Part shown: one piece after another, positions 1 to 11,365 of the stretch | How the letters are laid out: each line of letters opens with the position of its first letter | Numbering within the stretch: the stretch's first letter is position 1 | Assembly (NCBI GenBank): GCA_030686995.1 | Contig: CM060704.1 | Coordinates: 121,002,042 to 121,066,041 of the forward strand | Source of the DNA: Artemisia argyi | Lineage: Eukaryota; Streptophyta; Magnoliopsida; Asterales; Asteraceae | Direction: 5' to 3' | Length of the DNA: 64,000 nt | Translations under genes and position numbers: made by a program | The notes under the pieces: model-generated | Told to the model about the DNA's origin: nothing | The model's database searches: none | Seen by the model: only the letters and a program-made list of their open reading frames with translations

Positions 1-666
1 AACAAGGAAACCTCGCGTAAAATCGGCGGCAATCTATATATACTAATAAACCCTAGAAAACAATGTAAGATATAATGCTTGTGGAATGAATGTTTGCAGA
101 TTTCCTAGAGTTTATAAAACTAAAGAATTAACAAAAACTTTAAGACTCCGTTAGAAAAACAAAACTACCAAAATTTCCAGAATTTTACACATGACGCCTT
201 CAAGAGTAAACTCCTGAAGCCTTCAGAAGTGACCTGCAGAAATCTTTACGTTAAGTTTCCGGAAAATTTCTGGAAAAACTTATGTCCTACTTCCTGGAAA
301 ATCCTGCAAAACATCATTATGACTCGATACAAGCATTTGACTCTAACAAATACGAATATACACGTCCATTTAATATTGTGGAGAATCATGATCAATTTTG
401 TTTCTTAAAAACATATTTGGGGTTTCCCCTTACACTTATCTTTGGCGAAATACCTTTGTATGAAGTTAAGACTAATTCAAACGACAAAATAAAGTATTTT
501 CACCATTTTATTTTTGAAACATGATCTACCAACAATAAAAATAAAGCATGCATACGGAAACAAATAACACTCAAACATATAAAAATCACACAAAGCATGG
601 GTTGCCTCCCAAGAAGCGCTTTTCTTTATTTACGAGTCTTGTAGCTAGACTCAAAGTCATGGGCAA
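1..666 (-). other. Non-coding tail of the outer element
   Basis: No credible ORF. On the complementary strand it matches 52560-53190 of the non-autonomous element and, on the opposite strand, 33121-33690 of the composite. Shared landmarks are GGGTTGCCTCCCAAGAAGCGC near 596 and a decayed TGACGCC-type pair near 190-230. It continues beyond the left edge. Confidence 0.7.
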
Positions 667-2154
667 TTACGTGACCTCATCGTTGGTTTCATTCTCTAGG
701 TCATCTCCTATATTAGTTTTGTATTCCGGACCTAGTTGCAAGCATTCTTTGTAGAAACCAAGTATTCTATTCATAACATATTGTACTCCTCTAAGTCTTT
801 CCTCATCATTCCTATAGTAAACCGCTTGTTTGTGTTCCTTTTCTATGTTTGACAAGAGGCGGTATTGTTCAATCTTATAGGGCATTTGGTAAGCAATCTC
901 ATCATTCTCTTCCTTGAATCTAACTATCCCTAGAGTCGGATCATAACTCATCTTAGAGGCCTCAACGAACGGTTTTCCGAACACTACTTGACTTAGGCAA
1001 TCATCTATCACCGGACGAGTATCCTCCACTATCACAAAGTCGGTCTCATAAGTGAAGTTTCCTATAACCAAGTTGCTTTTTCATTACCCAATTATAATAA
1101 GTCCTAGTCATGATGTTTATAGGAGACCTAGGATCGATATAAGCTTTCCATACATGCATATGCCCAATGTTGCATGGTATGTTGATGTTAGAGGGATCAC
1201 CTACTTCAATAAGGGGTGAACCAAGGATATATGGTGTCTCGGGATCATTGAATAAATCCTTGTGATATTCCCTTTCTTCCTTGGTGGGCAACTTATCAAA
1301 GTATTCATCTACGTTTTCTACTTCCTCTAACTTTTCTCCCTTATTAACCTCAACTTTCTTAATTTCATCGCTAGTCTCGGTTTCTATTCCAACTTCATCC
1401 TTGTCACTTTCTTCTATATCCTTATCTTTTGGCTTAATAGTGACAACATTGACAAAGTGGACGTGTTTGGATGACGAAGGGTCCTTAATTTGGATTCTGC
1501 TATTGACGTCCCTAGTGTCCTTTCTAGGTGTAGTTAGCGCTTGGTTGTTGAGGGCTTTCAACAAGTTGTCAATCTTGTTGGTCATCTCCGTTTGTTGTTG
1601 ATTGAATTCGGTTTCAAACTTAGCTATGCGAGCTTCTTGAGATGCCATAAACTTGGACATCAATTCTTCAAGATTATTGGTACTACCATAGTTATTAGAA
1701 GGATTGTTGTTGATAGTACGGTTGGAGGGTGGAACGTATGGTTGGTAACGATTAGGCGGATTGGAAGAATTGTTTTGGCTTTGTTTCCACCTAAGGTTCG
1801 GGTGATTTTTCCAAGAAGGGTTGTAGGAATCACCGTAAGGGTTTGGCTCGGGTTTGAAAGTTTACCACTTGTCTCCCGCTTCGTCAGTACGAGAGGATGC
1901 GTAGTCTGCAAAAGCTGTTCCGGGGAGTTCCACGCAATCACGAGTGTCATGGGGACCACTACATAATTCGCATAAAGAAGTGATTTTATTCACTTGGCTT
2001 AAAGGCTTAGGAGCTTCGTAAGATTTCATGAGTAACTTGACTTTGTCCTCAAGGTCCATGATCCTACGGTGGGGAGTGCTAGAATTGTTCAAAGGCAAAG
2101 ATATTGCCTTGACCGTTTTGTTCAAATCATGGGGATCATTCCAACTTTCGTTGT
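667..2154 (-). pseudogene. gag-pro: Outer element gag C-terminus and protease-like domain
   Basis: This continues the gag frame from the copia target site. After the capsid end comes a knuckle-like segment (CELCSGPHDTRDC), an in-frame TAA at 1862-1864, an Asn/Pro-rich stretch, a coiled-coil-like stretch around 1660-1560, and acidic/Lys-rich linkers. A retropepsin-like segment follows at about 1180-1090 (AYIDPRSPINIM), where the usual D-[ST]-G triad is absent. A one-base shift in an A run near 1080 moves the frame; the second half (SQVVFGKPFVEASKM, EIAYQMPYKIEQYR, GFYKECLQLGPEYK) ends with a stop at 667-669. It is a conserved but probably inactive gag-protease module; no reverse transcriptase follows in the visible 666 bp. 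Confidence 0.8.
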
Positions 2155-2513
2155 TGTTAGGAATACAAATATTCCTGTAAAAGTCTTGGTCACCTAATGA
2201 TTGTAATAGCATTAAGTTAGCTCGTAGTTAGTTTGTTTATTAGTTAATTAGTATTAGTTTAAGTAACACCGTGGAAGAAGGACGGGTCTTCACCCACTGT
2301 ATGCCTGATCCACAGCCCGGGAGTGGGCGTTATATTGTAAGTATAAATACCCCTCTCCACATGTGGAGAGGGTTGGACCTTCATTCACAAGCTAATACAT
2401 TTCTCTTTTTCTCTCAAGGTTCCTTCCTTTCTTTCTATCCTCTCCTCCCCCTCACTTCTAACGAATCACCAACCACAAGATAAATATGTTTCCTACATAG
2501 TTAGTACTATACA
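2155..2513 (+). repeat. 5' LTR of the copia element
   Basis: Runs from TGTTAGGAAT to TACTATACA. It differs from the 3' LTR at four sites: two C/T near the 3' end, one C/G, and one T/C near the start. The short open frame it contains (2271-2483) is duplicated in the other LTR and is not a gene. Confidence 0.95.
2342..2372 (+). promoter_or_regulatory. LTR TATA box followed by a 22-bp perfect palindrome
   Basis: TATAAAT at 2342-2348 is followed two bases later by a perfect 22-bp palindrome at 2351-2372 (arms CCCTCTCCACA / TGTGGAGAGGG). The transcript start would be expected on or just after it, so the hairpin may sit at the 5' end of the RNA or act as a binding site. The palindrome is intact in the 3' LTR at 14597-14618. 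Confidence 0.7.
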
Positions 2514-2515
2514 AT

Positions 2516-2533
2516 TGGTATCAAGAGCCAAGG
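2516..2533 (+). other. Primer-binding site, initiator tRNA-Met type
   Basis: TGGTATCAAGAGCCAAGG starts two bases after the 5' LTR. It matches the usual plant copia site TGGTATCAGAGCC with one extra A, complementary to the 3' end of initiator tRNA-Met. Confidence 0.85.
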
Positions 2534-3266
2534 TTTCATCTTAGGGCCTTGTAGAATCAAATTTGATGGTGTTTTGAGTGGTTTTGTGAGTTTGGAGTCA
2601 CTTTCTTGGAAAACATCTTGGTTTAATCTCTCTAGTGTTGTTATACATGTTTGTGATGTACTTTTATGTTCATTAGTGTTTGTAGAACATTGTAGTTTAG
2701 TTTGTGTTACCATATCGTTAAGCTATTTGAAGTTTGGAGTTGATTAAGGGCGGATTTCTTGGTTGCGTTTAAGTCCACTGTTTCATTGCTTGGTTGCGGT
2801 TAAGTTCTGTTTTCGTTATGTTAACTTGCTGCGTTTACTATTTCGGGAATACAAACAAAACGCAACGATAGTGACACTTTTGGACCATTATCACTGCGAT
2901 TAGTTATCTGCCTGCGTTTAGTTATTTGCGGTTAACTATTCTGCGGTTGGGTGCTTTCTGCGGTTTGTATCCTGCGGTTACTATCCTTGTTTTGCGGTTT
3001 ACTTAGGTTGCGATTAGATCTGTCTGCGGTTGGGATTTTTTCTGCGATTTGGTAGTTTCTGCGGTTAGTGTTCTGCGGTTAGAATCTTTGGTTTGCGGTT
3101 CACTTGGATTGCGGTTAGATCATTCTGCGACTGGATTTCTTTTCTGTGGTTTGGTATATTTTGAGGTTAGTGTTCTGCGGTTAGGTCAAGTTGTGGTTAA
3201 ATTGTCCTGCGACTAGTACCTTACATTACGAGTATCTCCCACGTGTGGTTTGGTAATTTCTAATTT
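2534..3266 (+). other. 5' leader with about 20 degenerate TGCGGTTA repeats
   Basis: Non-coding leader between primer site and gag. From about 2755 to 3220 the phrase TGCGGTT(A/T) and variants such as TGCGATTAG recur every 15-30 nt, making a T/G-rich, A-poor transcript segment. Confidence 0.7.
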
Positions 3267-5846
3267 GTGATGTCGACATCTTCCGATGACATTCAAGCTG
3301 TGGGGTCTGACACCCGACCTCCGATGTTGGATAGAACTGACTATGAATCATGGGCTCAAAGGATACGTCTGTACTGTCTGGGTAAAGATAATGGGGTTAA
3401 CATCTTGAAATCCATCGATGAGGGACCCTTTCAAGTAGGTACTACTAGAGACACGGTTACAGAAGCAACTGATCAACTACCTGTCGTATTTGGTCCTGAT
3501 AGACCTCGCACTTACAACGAGTTGTCTGAAGAAGAAAAGAAACGCTATGATGCAGACATCAGAGCATCAAATATCATCATTCAAGGCCTTCCCAAAGATG
3601 TCTACAAACTTATCAACTACAACACTGAAGCTAAGGCTGTCTGGGATAATGTCAAAATGCTTCTTGCAGGGTCTGAGTTAACTAAAGAAGATCGTGAGTC
3701 ACAGCTATACGATGAATTTGAGCATTTCAAAATGAATCCAAGTGAAAGCATCACTGACAATTACGTCAGATTTCACAAGCTGGTCAATGATATGAGAGCC
3801 ATCAAGATGACAATGCTCAACATACAGCTTAATTCCAAATTCGTGAATAACATGGCACCTGAATGGGATAGGTTTGTCACAGCTGTTAAGCTCAACAAAG
3901 GTCTCAGGCATACCAATCATGAACAGCTTTATGCATTTCTCCAACAACATGAGAAACATGCTGCTTATGATCGGCTAATGCGAGAAAAACTCAATCCGTC
4001 TGCAACAAATGAATCTCTTGCTTTTGTCTCCAATGTTCAACAACCTAATCAAACCTCAAATGATCCACCTCAACCATCACAATCATCCTCCAGGTCTACT
4101 CCAACCAATAGTCAATCATCAACTCCCTCACCATCTGCTTTGAATACACAACTTGATTCTGGGTATACTCACACTGACATGATGATTGATAATCTCTCCA
4201 ACCAAGTTTCTCTACTGGTTCAACAGTTCAGGGCTGCACTTCCATCTACTAACAACCAACTCAGAATCTCATATAATCCACGTAATCAGGCAGTCATTGA
4301 AGATGGTCGAGTGGTGGTGCAGAATGTGCAGGGAAGATAGAATTTCAACCAAAGAAATGCTGGTAGAGAGAATGGGCAATACAGAGTTGGGAATGCTCTT
4401 CAAGCACAAGCTAAGCAGCCGAAATGCTATAACTGCGGAGGGTTGGGCCATATTGCTAGGAATTGCACTCTCCCAAAACGTCCCCAAAACTCTGAGTACT
4501 TCAAAGACAAGATGTTGCTGATGCAGGCACAAGAAAATGGGACTGTGTTGGATGAAGAAGCTTTGCTCTTTCTGGCTGGTAATGATGGGAACACCTTTGA
4601 TGCTGATGTGGATGATCAACCTGTTCAGGACATGGCTCTTAATGACCCAAATATCTTTCAAGTTAAAGAATGTGATGCATTTGACTCCGACGTAGATGAT
4701 GAACCAACTGCTCAAACAATTTTCATGGCTAATCTGTCTGCAGCAGCATCCTCTTCACAGCATCCTGATTTATCCATCACGTCTGCTATCTCTGAGGTAC
4801 CAACATCTCCTAATCATGATCTGAATTATCCTACACCTGTTCAGGGGGCATGTGACGCGGTACAACTCAAGAATATTGTCAACACAAACGTCACTGATAT
4901 GGGTAATACCAATAATATCCCATATGAAATGTATGTGAATGATAATGGACCCCCAGTTGTACCATGTGACATGCCGTCTATTGATTCTAGTGAACATGAG
5001 GTATATGAGCACTCGATATACAACCCTGATGACTCCCTGTTCACTAGAATTAACACCCTTAAGGACCAAGTAAACATTTATGAGCAGCGTGCTAAGTTTG
5101 AGTTGAATGAACGTGAGCAGAAAATGGAATGGCAACTGCGTACTTACATATCTGAAAACAATTCCAAACAAGAATCATTAAAAAGGGAACTAGTTTCTTT
5201 AAAGAACCAATTGGATCAAACCATCAAACAAAAACTAGAGGTTCAAAAAGGTTTGACTACAATCAAACTAGAATTCAAAGATAAAGAAACTAAACTTCTA
5301 AATGATTTCTCAAAATTAAAAATGTTGAAAAATAAATTGGAAGATAAGTTGTACACACAGGGTCAAACCATTCAATCTGCACAAATGATGGAAAACCACA
5401 GGAAGCGAAGTGATGAATTTAGTGAACAAGATACCTCCAAAACCAAAGCAAGATTCCTTAGAATAGGTCTAGGTGCACAACCTGCATTATATGATGCAAA
5501 CACTATGCTTGAACCTAACCATGCCCCTCCTGATACACGATCCTATGACCACATCAATGAGGCAGAGGATAGAACTAGGGCAAAACTTGCTGAACGTTTA
5601 AAGGATCCTAAATGCATTGCTAAGAATATTGTGTTTCACTATGATTATGCAAATGACAATCATACTGCAATTTTTGTTCCTCAAAAGAGAATTCTTCCTG
5701 AAAAAGTGTTTTGGAATATTGACATTGAGAAAATGCAAGCTGAAAGAGTTGTAGGTAACACACGCACTATGTTTAGAATTGCTCACCCAACTGCCTATCC
5801 CCTGAACACACCTAGGCACCTTGTACCTTTCACTCTTCCCACATAA
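3267..5846 (+). pseudogene. gag: Copia gag with UBN2-type capsid and CCHC knuckle
   Basis: The start codon at 3267 opens a copia gag. An N-terminal segment (MLDRTDYESWAQRIRLYC) is followed by a UBN2-like capsid domain up to about residue 235, then a Ser/Pro/Gln-rich linker. An in-frame TAG at 4338-4340 interrupts the frame just before the zinc knuckle CYNCGGLGHIARNC (CX2CX4HX4C). The same frame continues through an acidic segment and a predicted coiled coil to a TAA at 5844-5846. Related elements have glutamine at the TAG position (from memory), so a single C-to-T change is the likely cause. The capsid would package the RNA in cytoplasmic particles. Confidence 0.85.
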
Positions 5847-5870
5847 TGTAATACTCTAATTGGGCTGTAT

Positions 5871-7943
5871 GTGCTAGGTCAATTGTTCAATGACTTTGAG
5901 AAAACCTGTAAAATAAGAATTACACCTACAGGGATTACAGAAGGGGAAAGGGGTTTTGAGCAAACAAAACAGTGTTACCTAACTGAAGTTATGCCATTTT
6001 TTAAACTTCTCAAAAAATATTTTGAGGGACTTAAAAACACCATTAATGATGATGTAACTCAAATGAAAAAGGTTTTTGATGAAGTGGAAAGTGAGGGTAA
6101 CCAACTAGCTATTGATCTCAAACACAGTGAAATTAACAGGAAAAACATTCTCATCATGAATGAAAATTTGATTGCTAACTGCATTGCAAAAGATGTGTTT
6201 TATACTGTTACCGATTCTGCACTATCTGCTCGACAATTTCATGAAATGTCGGTTACTTTGAATGTCTTCCAAAATCGTGTGATTGAGCTTGAGGGGGAGA
6301 ATTACAAACTTACTGAAAAAATTCAAAACGATGAACATGATAACATGGTCAGGAATTTCTCAAAACTAGAAGTTGATAATCTGAACCTACAATTAAAATA
6401 TCAACATCTAGAAGAAAGCATAAAAATATCAAATGCCAAGATATCTTCGGATGCTCCTGAGTTTGATACATGTTTTGAATTAGCCAAAAAGGATGAAGTA
6501 ATTCAAGCTCACTCAAACACGATTCGGAAGTTGAAGGTCCAAATTGCACAATTAAAATCGAACAGAAGCGATGTGACCAATACCAATTACCAGAAGTCGA
6601 TAGATTCTCAAAACATTCAAAAACAGGGCATTATCAATGAACTACAACATGAAAATGAGTGGCTTCGTGCTGAAATGTCTAACGCTAAACAACGTTATAA
6701 AGAATTGTTTGAGTCTACTAAAACAGCACGTGACCAAAACAATGAAAGAGTCACTTCTTTGTTAAATGAAATTGAGAATCTAAAGACCATGGTGAAGGGT
6801 AAAATGCCCGCTGTTTCATGTGATCATGCAATTTCCTATGTACATGCTTGTAATAAATATACGTGCGATGCTGTGAATGTTTCTCTTCCCCTTAGGAACA
6901 ATAAGTTAGTTCATAACAACTATCTTAGAAATCTTAAGGATTGTCTGGCCATACTTAGAGAAACCATTGAAGATGAGAGGATTTCTAAACCACTTGATGA
7001 TGTTATTATTGGTGCGTGCTTCCTCACTAATAGGGCCCAGGAATTATTAGAATATGCCATAGGATCATGCCCCAAGAATGATACCAAGTCGGATAGGACA
7101 ATTGCATTGCACCCTCTCAGTGGCAACAAGCATGTCACAGTTGACTTTCCCCAAACCATGTCACAATCCTCCATCTTGATCACCAGTAAACAAGTAGCAA
7201 CTAATCAGACTAATGTTCCAATCATTGCTTCTACAGGAGTAAAAGGTGTATCTAATGCTAGCAAGTCACAGCCTAAGTGCAATACAAAGAATGATAGGAC
7301 TTTGCCGGCTAAGAGCTCACTTATGAAGGAAGTAGAAGAATCATCTAGGAACAATAAAGTGTTGCTTAGTGAAAGGAATCGAGTTGATTCAAACATTTGT
7401 GTTAACAAGGATGTAATTAATTCGAATTCTGATGCTATTTGTAAGACATGTAACAAATGCTTATTTTATGGTAATCATGATGCTTGTGTTGTGTCCTTTC
7501 TTAAATCCACTGTGAAATCTCCAGTTATGAATGTTTCGGGTGTTAAACGGGCAAAACAAGTATGGAATAAAACTGAAAAAGTTTTCACTAATGTTGGTTA
7601 TCAATGGAGACCTACTGGAAGGAAATTCACTCTGAGGGAAAAATTCCCATTGACTAGGATTACTAACTCTAGAGTTGTGCCTATTAGGAAGTGGAGACCT
7701 ACCGGTAGACTATTTCCAATAGAAGCAATGAATACCACTCCTAGTTCTAGTGCATCAAAATGTGAATACTCTAGTGAGAAATCTGTTACTTATGATAATC
7801 CAAAATTTGTGTGTTCTAACCTAACGGACCCCAAGTGTGTGTGGGGCTCCAACTTTTTCAGTTATCCACGATTGTCTGGTTTCAAATGCAGGTCGTACAA
7901 ATCGTCCTTTGGTATTTGGACTCAGGCTGCTCAAAACATATGA
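5871..7943 (+). pseudogene. Long coiled-coil region between gag and protease
   Basis: The same frame as gag resumes after the TAA at 5844. About 690 residues are rich in Lys, Glu, Asn and Leu heptads (for example VIELEGENYKLTEKIQ and VDNLNLQLKYQHLEESIK) and then turn basic with Cys-containing segments near 7440-7500. No enzymatic motif is present. Such a spacer is unusual for compact copia elements but typical, from memory, of a group abundant in Asteraceae; a structural or RNA-binding role is a guess. A frameshift near 7835-7940 moves the protein into the next frame at the protease, so a stop appears at 7941-7943. Confidence 0.75.
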
Positions 7944-10900
7944 CTGGAGATCGCTCACGGCTCAAGAACTTCGTGGAAAAGTTTATTGGTACAGTTAGAT
8001 TTGGGAATGACCATTTTGGATCTATAATGGGTTATGGTGATTACGTCTTTGGATACAGTGTTATCTCCAGAGTTTACTACGTGGAAGGACTTGGGCACAA
8101 TCTATTTTCTGTTGGTCAATTATGTGACTCAGATCTCGAAGTTGCCTTCAGAAAGCACACCTGTTTTGTTAGATAATTAGATGGTGTTGATCTTCTTAAG
8201 GGGAGTCGGGGCACTAATCTTTACACCATCTCCATCGAAGATATGCTACGGTCCTCTCCAATTTGTCTGCTCTCTAAAGCATCCAAGAACAAGTCATGGT
8301 TGTGGCATCGTTGTTTAAACCATTTGAACTTCGGTACCATCAATGAACTTACACGTAAGGATCTTGTTCGAGGCTTGCCCAGACTTAAGTATGAAAAAGA
8401 CCATCTGTGTTCCGCCTGTCAAATGGGCAAGAGCAAAAAGCATACCCATAAACACAAAACTGTCAATACAATCATGGAAGTTTTTCATACTCTTCACATG
8501 GATCTTTGTGGACCAATGAGGATTCAAAGTATCAATGGAAAGAAATATGTGCTGGTTATTGTTGATGATTACTCTCGATTCACATGGGTGAAATTTCTAC
8601 GATCAAAAGATGAAACTCCGGAAACCATCATCAAACTCATCAAGATGTTGCAAGTCCGCCTAAACAAAACAGTTAGAGTCATTCGTACTGATAATGGAAC
8701 AGAATTTGTGAACAGACAACTTACTCTTTTTTATGAAGGTGTCGGGATTAGTCATCAAAAGAGCATTCCACGAACTCCTCAACAAAATGGAGTTGTTGAA
8801 AGACGCAATCGCACCTTAGTTGAAGATGCAAGGACTATGCTCATCTTTTCCAAAGCTCCTCTATTTCTTTGGGCTGAGGCAATTTCCACCGCATGTTACA
8901 CTCAGAACCGATCCTTGATACATCCTCTCCACTGCAAGACTCCCTATGAACTGGTTCATGGCAGAAAACCCGATCTTTCATTTCTTCGAGTTTTTGGTGC
9001 ACTTTGCTATCCAACTAATGACAATGAAGACCTTGGGAAACTCAAGGCCAAGGCCGACATTGGTTTCTTCGTTGGCTATGCTCCAGAGCGAAAGGGGTAC
9101 CGAATCTACAACAAACGTACCAGAGATATTATGGAAACAATCCACGTTACTTTCGATGAGCTGACTGAGCAACCGGTTCCTGGACAATCAAGTTCTAGAC
9201 CCGTACCTAACCTTCTGTCTCCTGGACCAATTAGTTCCAGGCTTGTACAGAATCCCATCCCTGCTGCTCCGTTTGTACCTCCTACAAGTGAAGATTGGAA
9301 GAAACTGTTTGACCCAATGTTTGATGAATACTTTGAACCTCAACAGATGAATGCTCCTCCTGAAACTACAATGGTTCAACCACTAGATGGGGTGGTGAAT
9401 GATCAAGATGACAATAACGGTCCATCCACTTCATTGTCATGGGATTCTGAAGCTCCCGCCATCAGTCAATCGGTTAGCACGTCTAATGTCCAAACTTCAC
9501 CTGTACTGCGAGCGGAAAATGTAGGTAATACATCAGAAGTTAATCCTTTTGCTCCACCTGATAATGAGCCGTTTGTTAACATCTTTGCCCCTGAATTATC
9601 AAATGATGTAACATCCTCTGACGAATCTAACACGGCTACCTCAGTTCCACATTCTCAACCCCATGAATACCTTCGAAAATGGACCAATGATCATCCTATT
9701 GACAACATTATTGGAAACCCTTCACGTCCAGTATCGACCCGCAAGCAACTTGCAACCGACGCATTGTGGTGCTTCTTCAATTCTGTTCTTTCTAAAGCTG
9801 AACCAAAAAGCGTCAAGGATGCAATGTCCAAACACTCATGGTTCACTGCAATGGTGGACGAAATTCATGAATTTGACCGACTGGATGTCTGGGAACTAAT
9901 ACCACCTCCCGAGTGTGCAATGATCATTGCTCTCAAATGGATAATCAAGGTTAAGCTTGATGAGCATGGAGATGTACTGAAAAACAAAGCTAGGCTTGTG
10001 GCAAAAGGATATCGACAAGAAGAGGGTATTGAATTTGAAGAATCCTTCACCCCGGTTGCTAGAATAGAAGCCATAAGGATCTTTCTCATAAATGCTGCAA
10101 GTCAAAACATGGTGGTTTATCAAATGGATGTCAAGACCGCATTCTTAAATGGGGATCTGAAAGAGGTGGTGTACGTATCTCAACCCGAAGGTTTTGTAGA
10201 TCTAGAACGCCCTAATCACGTGTATCGATTAAAGAAGGCTCTCTATGGGCTTAAACAAGCACCCAGGGCATGGTACGACACCTTGTCTAAATTTCTTCTG
10301 GCCAACAAATTCTCCAAAGGCGTTGTTGATCCTACACTCTTTACCAGAAAAACGGGCAAAAACCTCCTACATATACAAATCTATGTTGATGACATCATCT
10401 TTGCCTCATCTGATCCCACAGAATGTGATCATTTCTCCCAAGAAATGAGTTCAGAATTCCAAATGTCTATGATGGGTCAAATGTCATTCTTTCTAGGACT
10501 GCAAATTTCTCAAAACCCCAATGGCATATTCATCAATCAATCCAAATACGCCAATGAAATTTTGAAGAAATTTGGATTCGACTCCGGTGATTCAGTTGAT
10601 ACTCCTATGATTGAACGATCAAAACTTGACGAAGATAATGTGGGAATTCCGGTCGACCAAACCATGTATCGAAGCATGATTGGCTCCTTAATGTACCTTA
10701 CTGCAAGCAGACCCGACCTTCTATTTGCAGTTTGCATTTGTGCTCGGTATCAATCCAAACCCACCAAGAAACATCTGGAAGCTGTCAAGAGAGTCTTTCG
10801 ATACCTTAAAGGAACAATCCACATGGGCCTTTGGTACCCTAAAGAAACTTCTATGGCTCTCGCAGCATATTCGGATGCTGATCATGCGGGATGTCAAGAC

Positions 10901-11365
10901 AATCGTCGCAGTACATCTGGGGGTGCACAGTTTTTAGGAAATAAGCTAGTCAGTTGGTCTTCAAAGAAACAAATGAGTACATTTATCTCCTCCACTAAAG
11001 CTGAATACATTGCTATGTCATCATGTTGTGCTCAGATCCTCTGGATGCGATCTCAACTCTCTGACTATGGCTTCATATGCAATAAGATTCCCATGTACTG
11101 TGACAACAAAAGTGCAATTGCACTCTGATGCAACAATGTCCAGCATTCAAGAACTAAGCATATTGACATTCGACATCACTTCATCAGGGAGCAAGTTGAG
11201 AAAGGAATCGTGGAACTTTACTTTGTAAGGACTGAGTTCCAACTAGCCGATATCTTCACCAAAGCACTTTCTAGGGAACGGTTTCACTTCATCCTCCCAC
11301 GCCTTGGTATGAAGAGTCTCACACCTGAGGATCTCAGTTGTCTTCAGGAAGATCAAGAGGAGTAA
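7835..11365 (+). pseudogene. pol: Copia pol: protease, integrase, reverse transcriptase, RNase H
   Basis: Protease motif YLDSGCSKHMT lies near 7905-7935 with GHNLFSVGQLCDSDLEV after it, then an in-frame TAA at 8174-8176. Integrase follows: the HHCC zinc region ([18 protein letters not shown]) and the D,D,E core ([27 protein letters not shown]). Reverse transcriptase has [14 protein letters not shown] and the active site YVDDIIFAS near 10385. RNase H has [21 protein letters not shown] and [14 protein letters not shown] at 11126-11128 cuts the RNase H; the same frame runs on through [10 protein letters not shown] to a natural-looking end at 11363-11365. At least two stops plus the upstream frameshift make it inactive. 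Confidence 0.92.

Noticed and set aside
1281..1966. Plus-strand frames across the outer gag-protease region
   Set aside because: Complement shadows of the minus-strand coding frame, without domain similarity.
2271..2483. A 70-codon frame also found at 14517-14729
   Set aside because: It lies within the copia LTR and covers the TATA box and palindrome; duplicated only because LTRs are duplicated.
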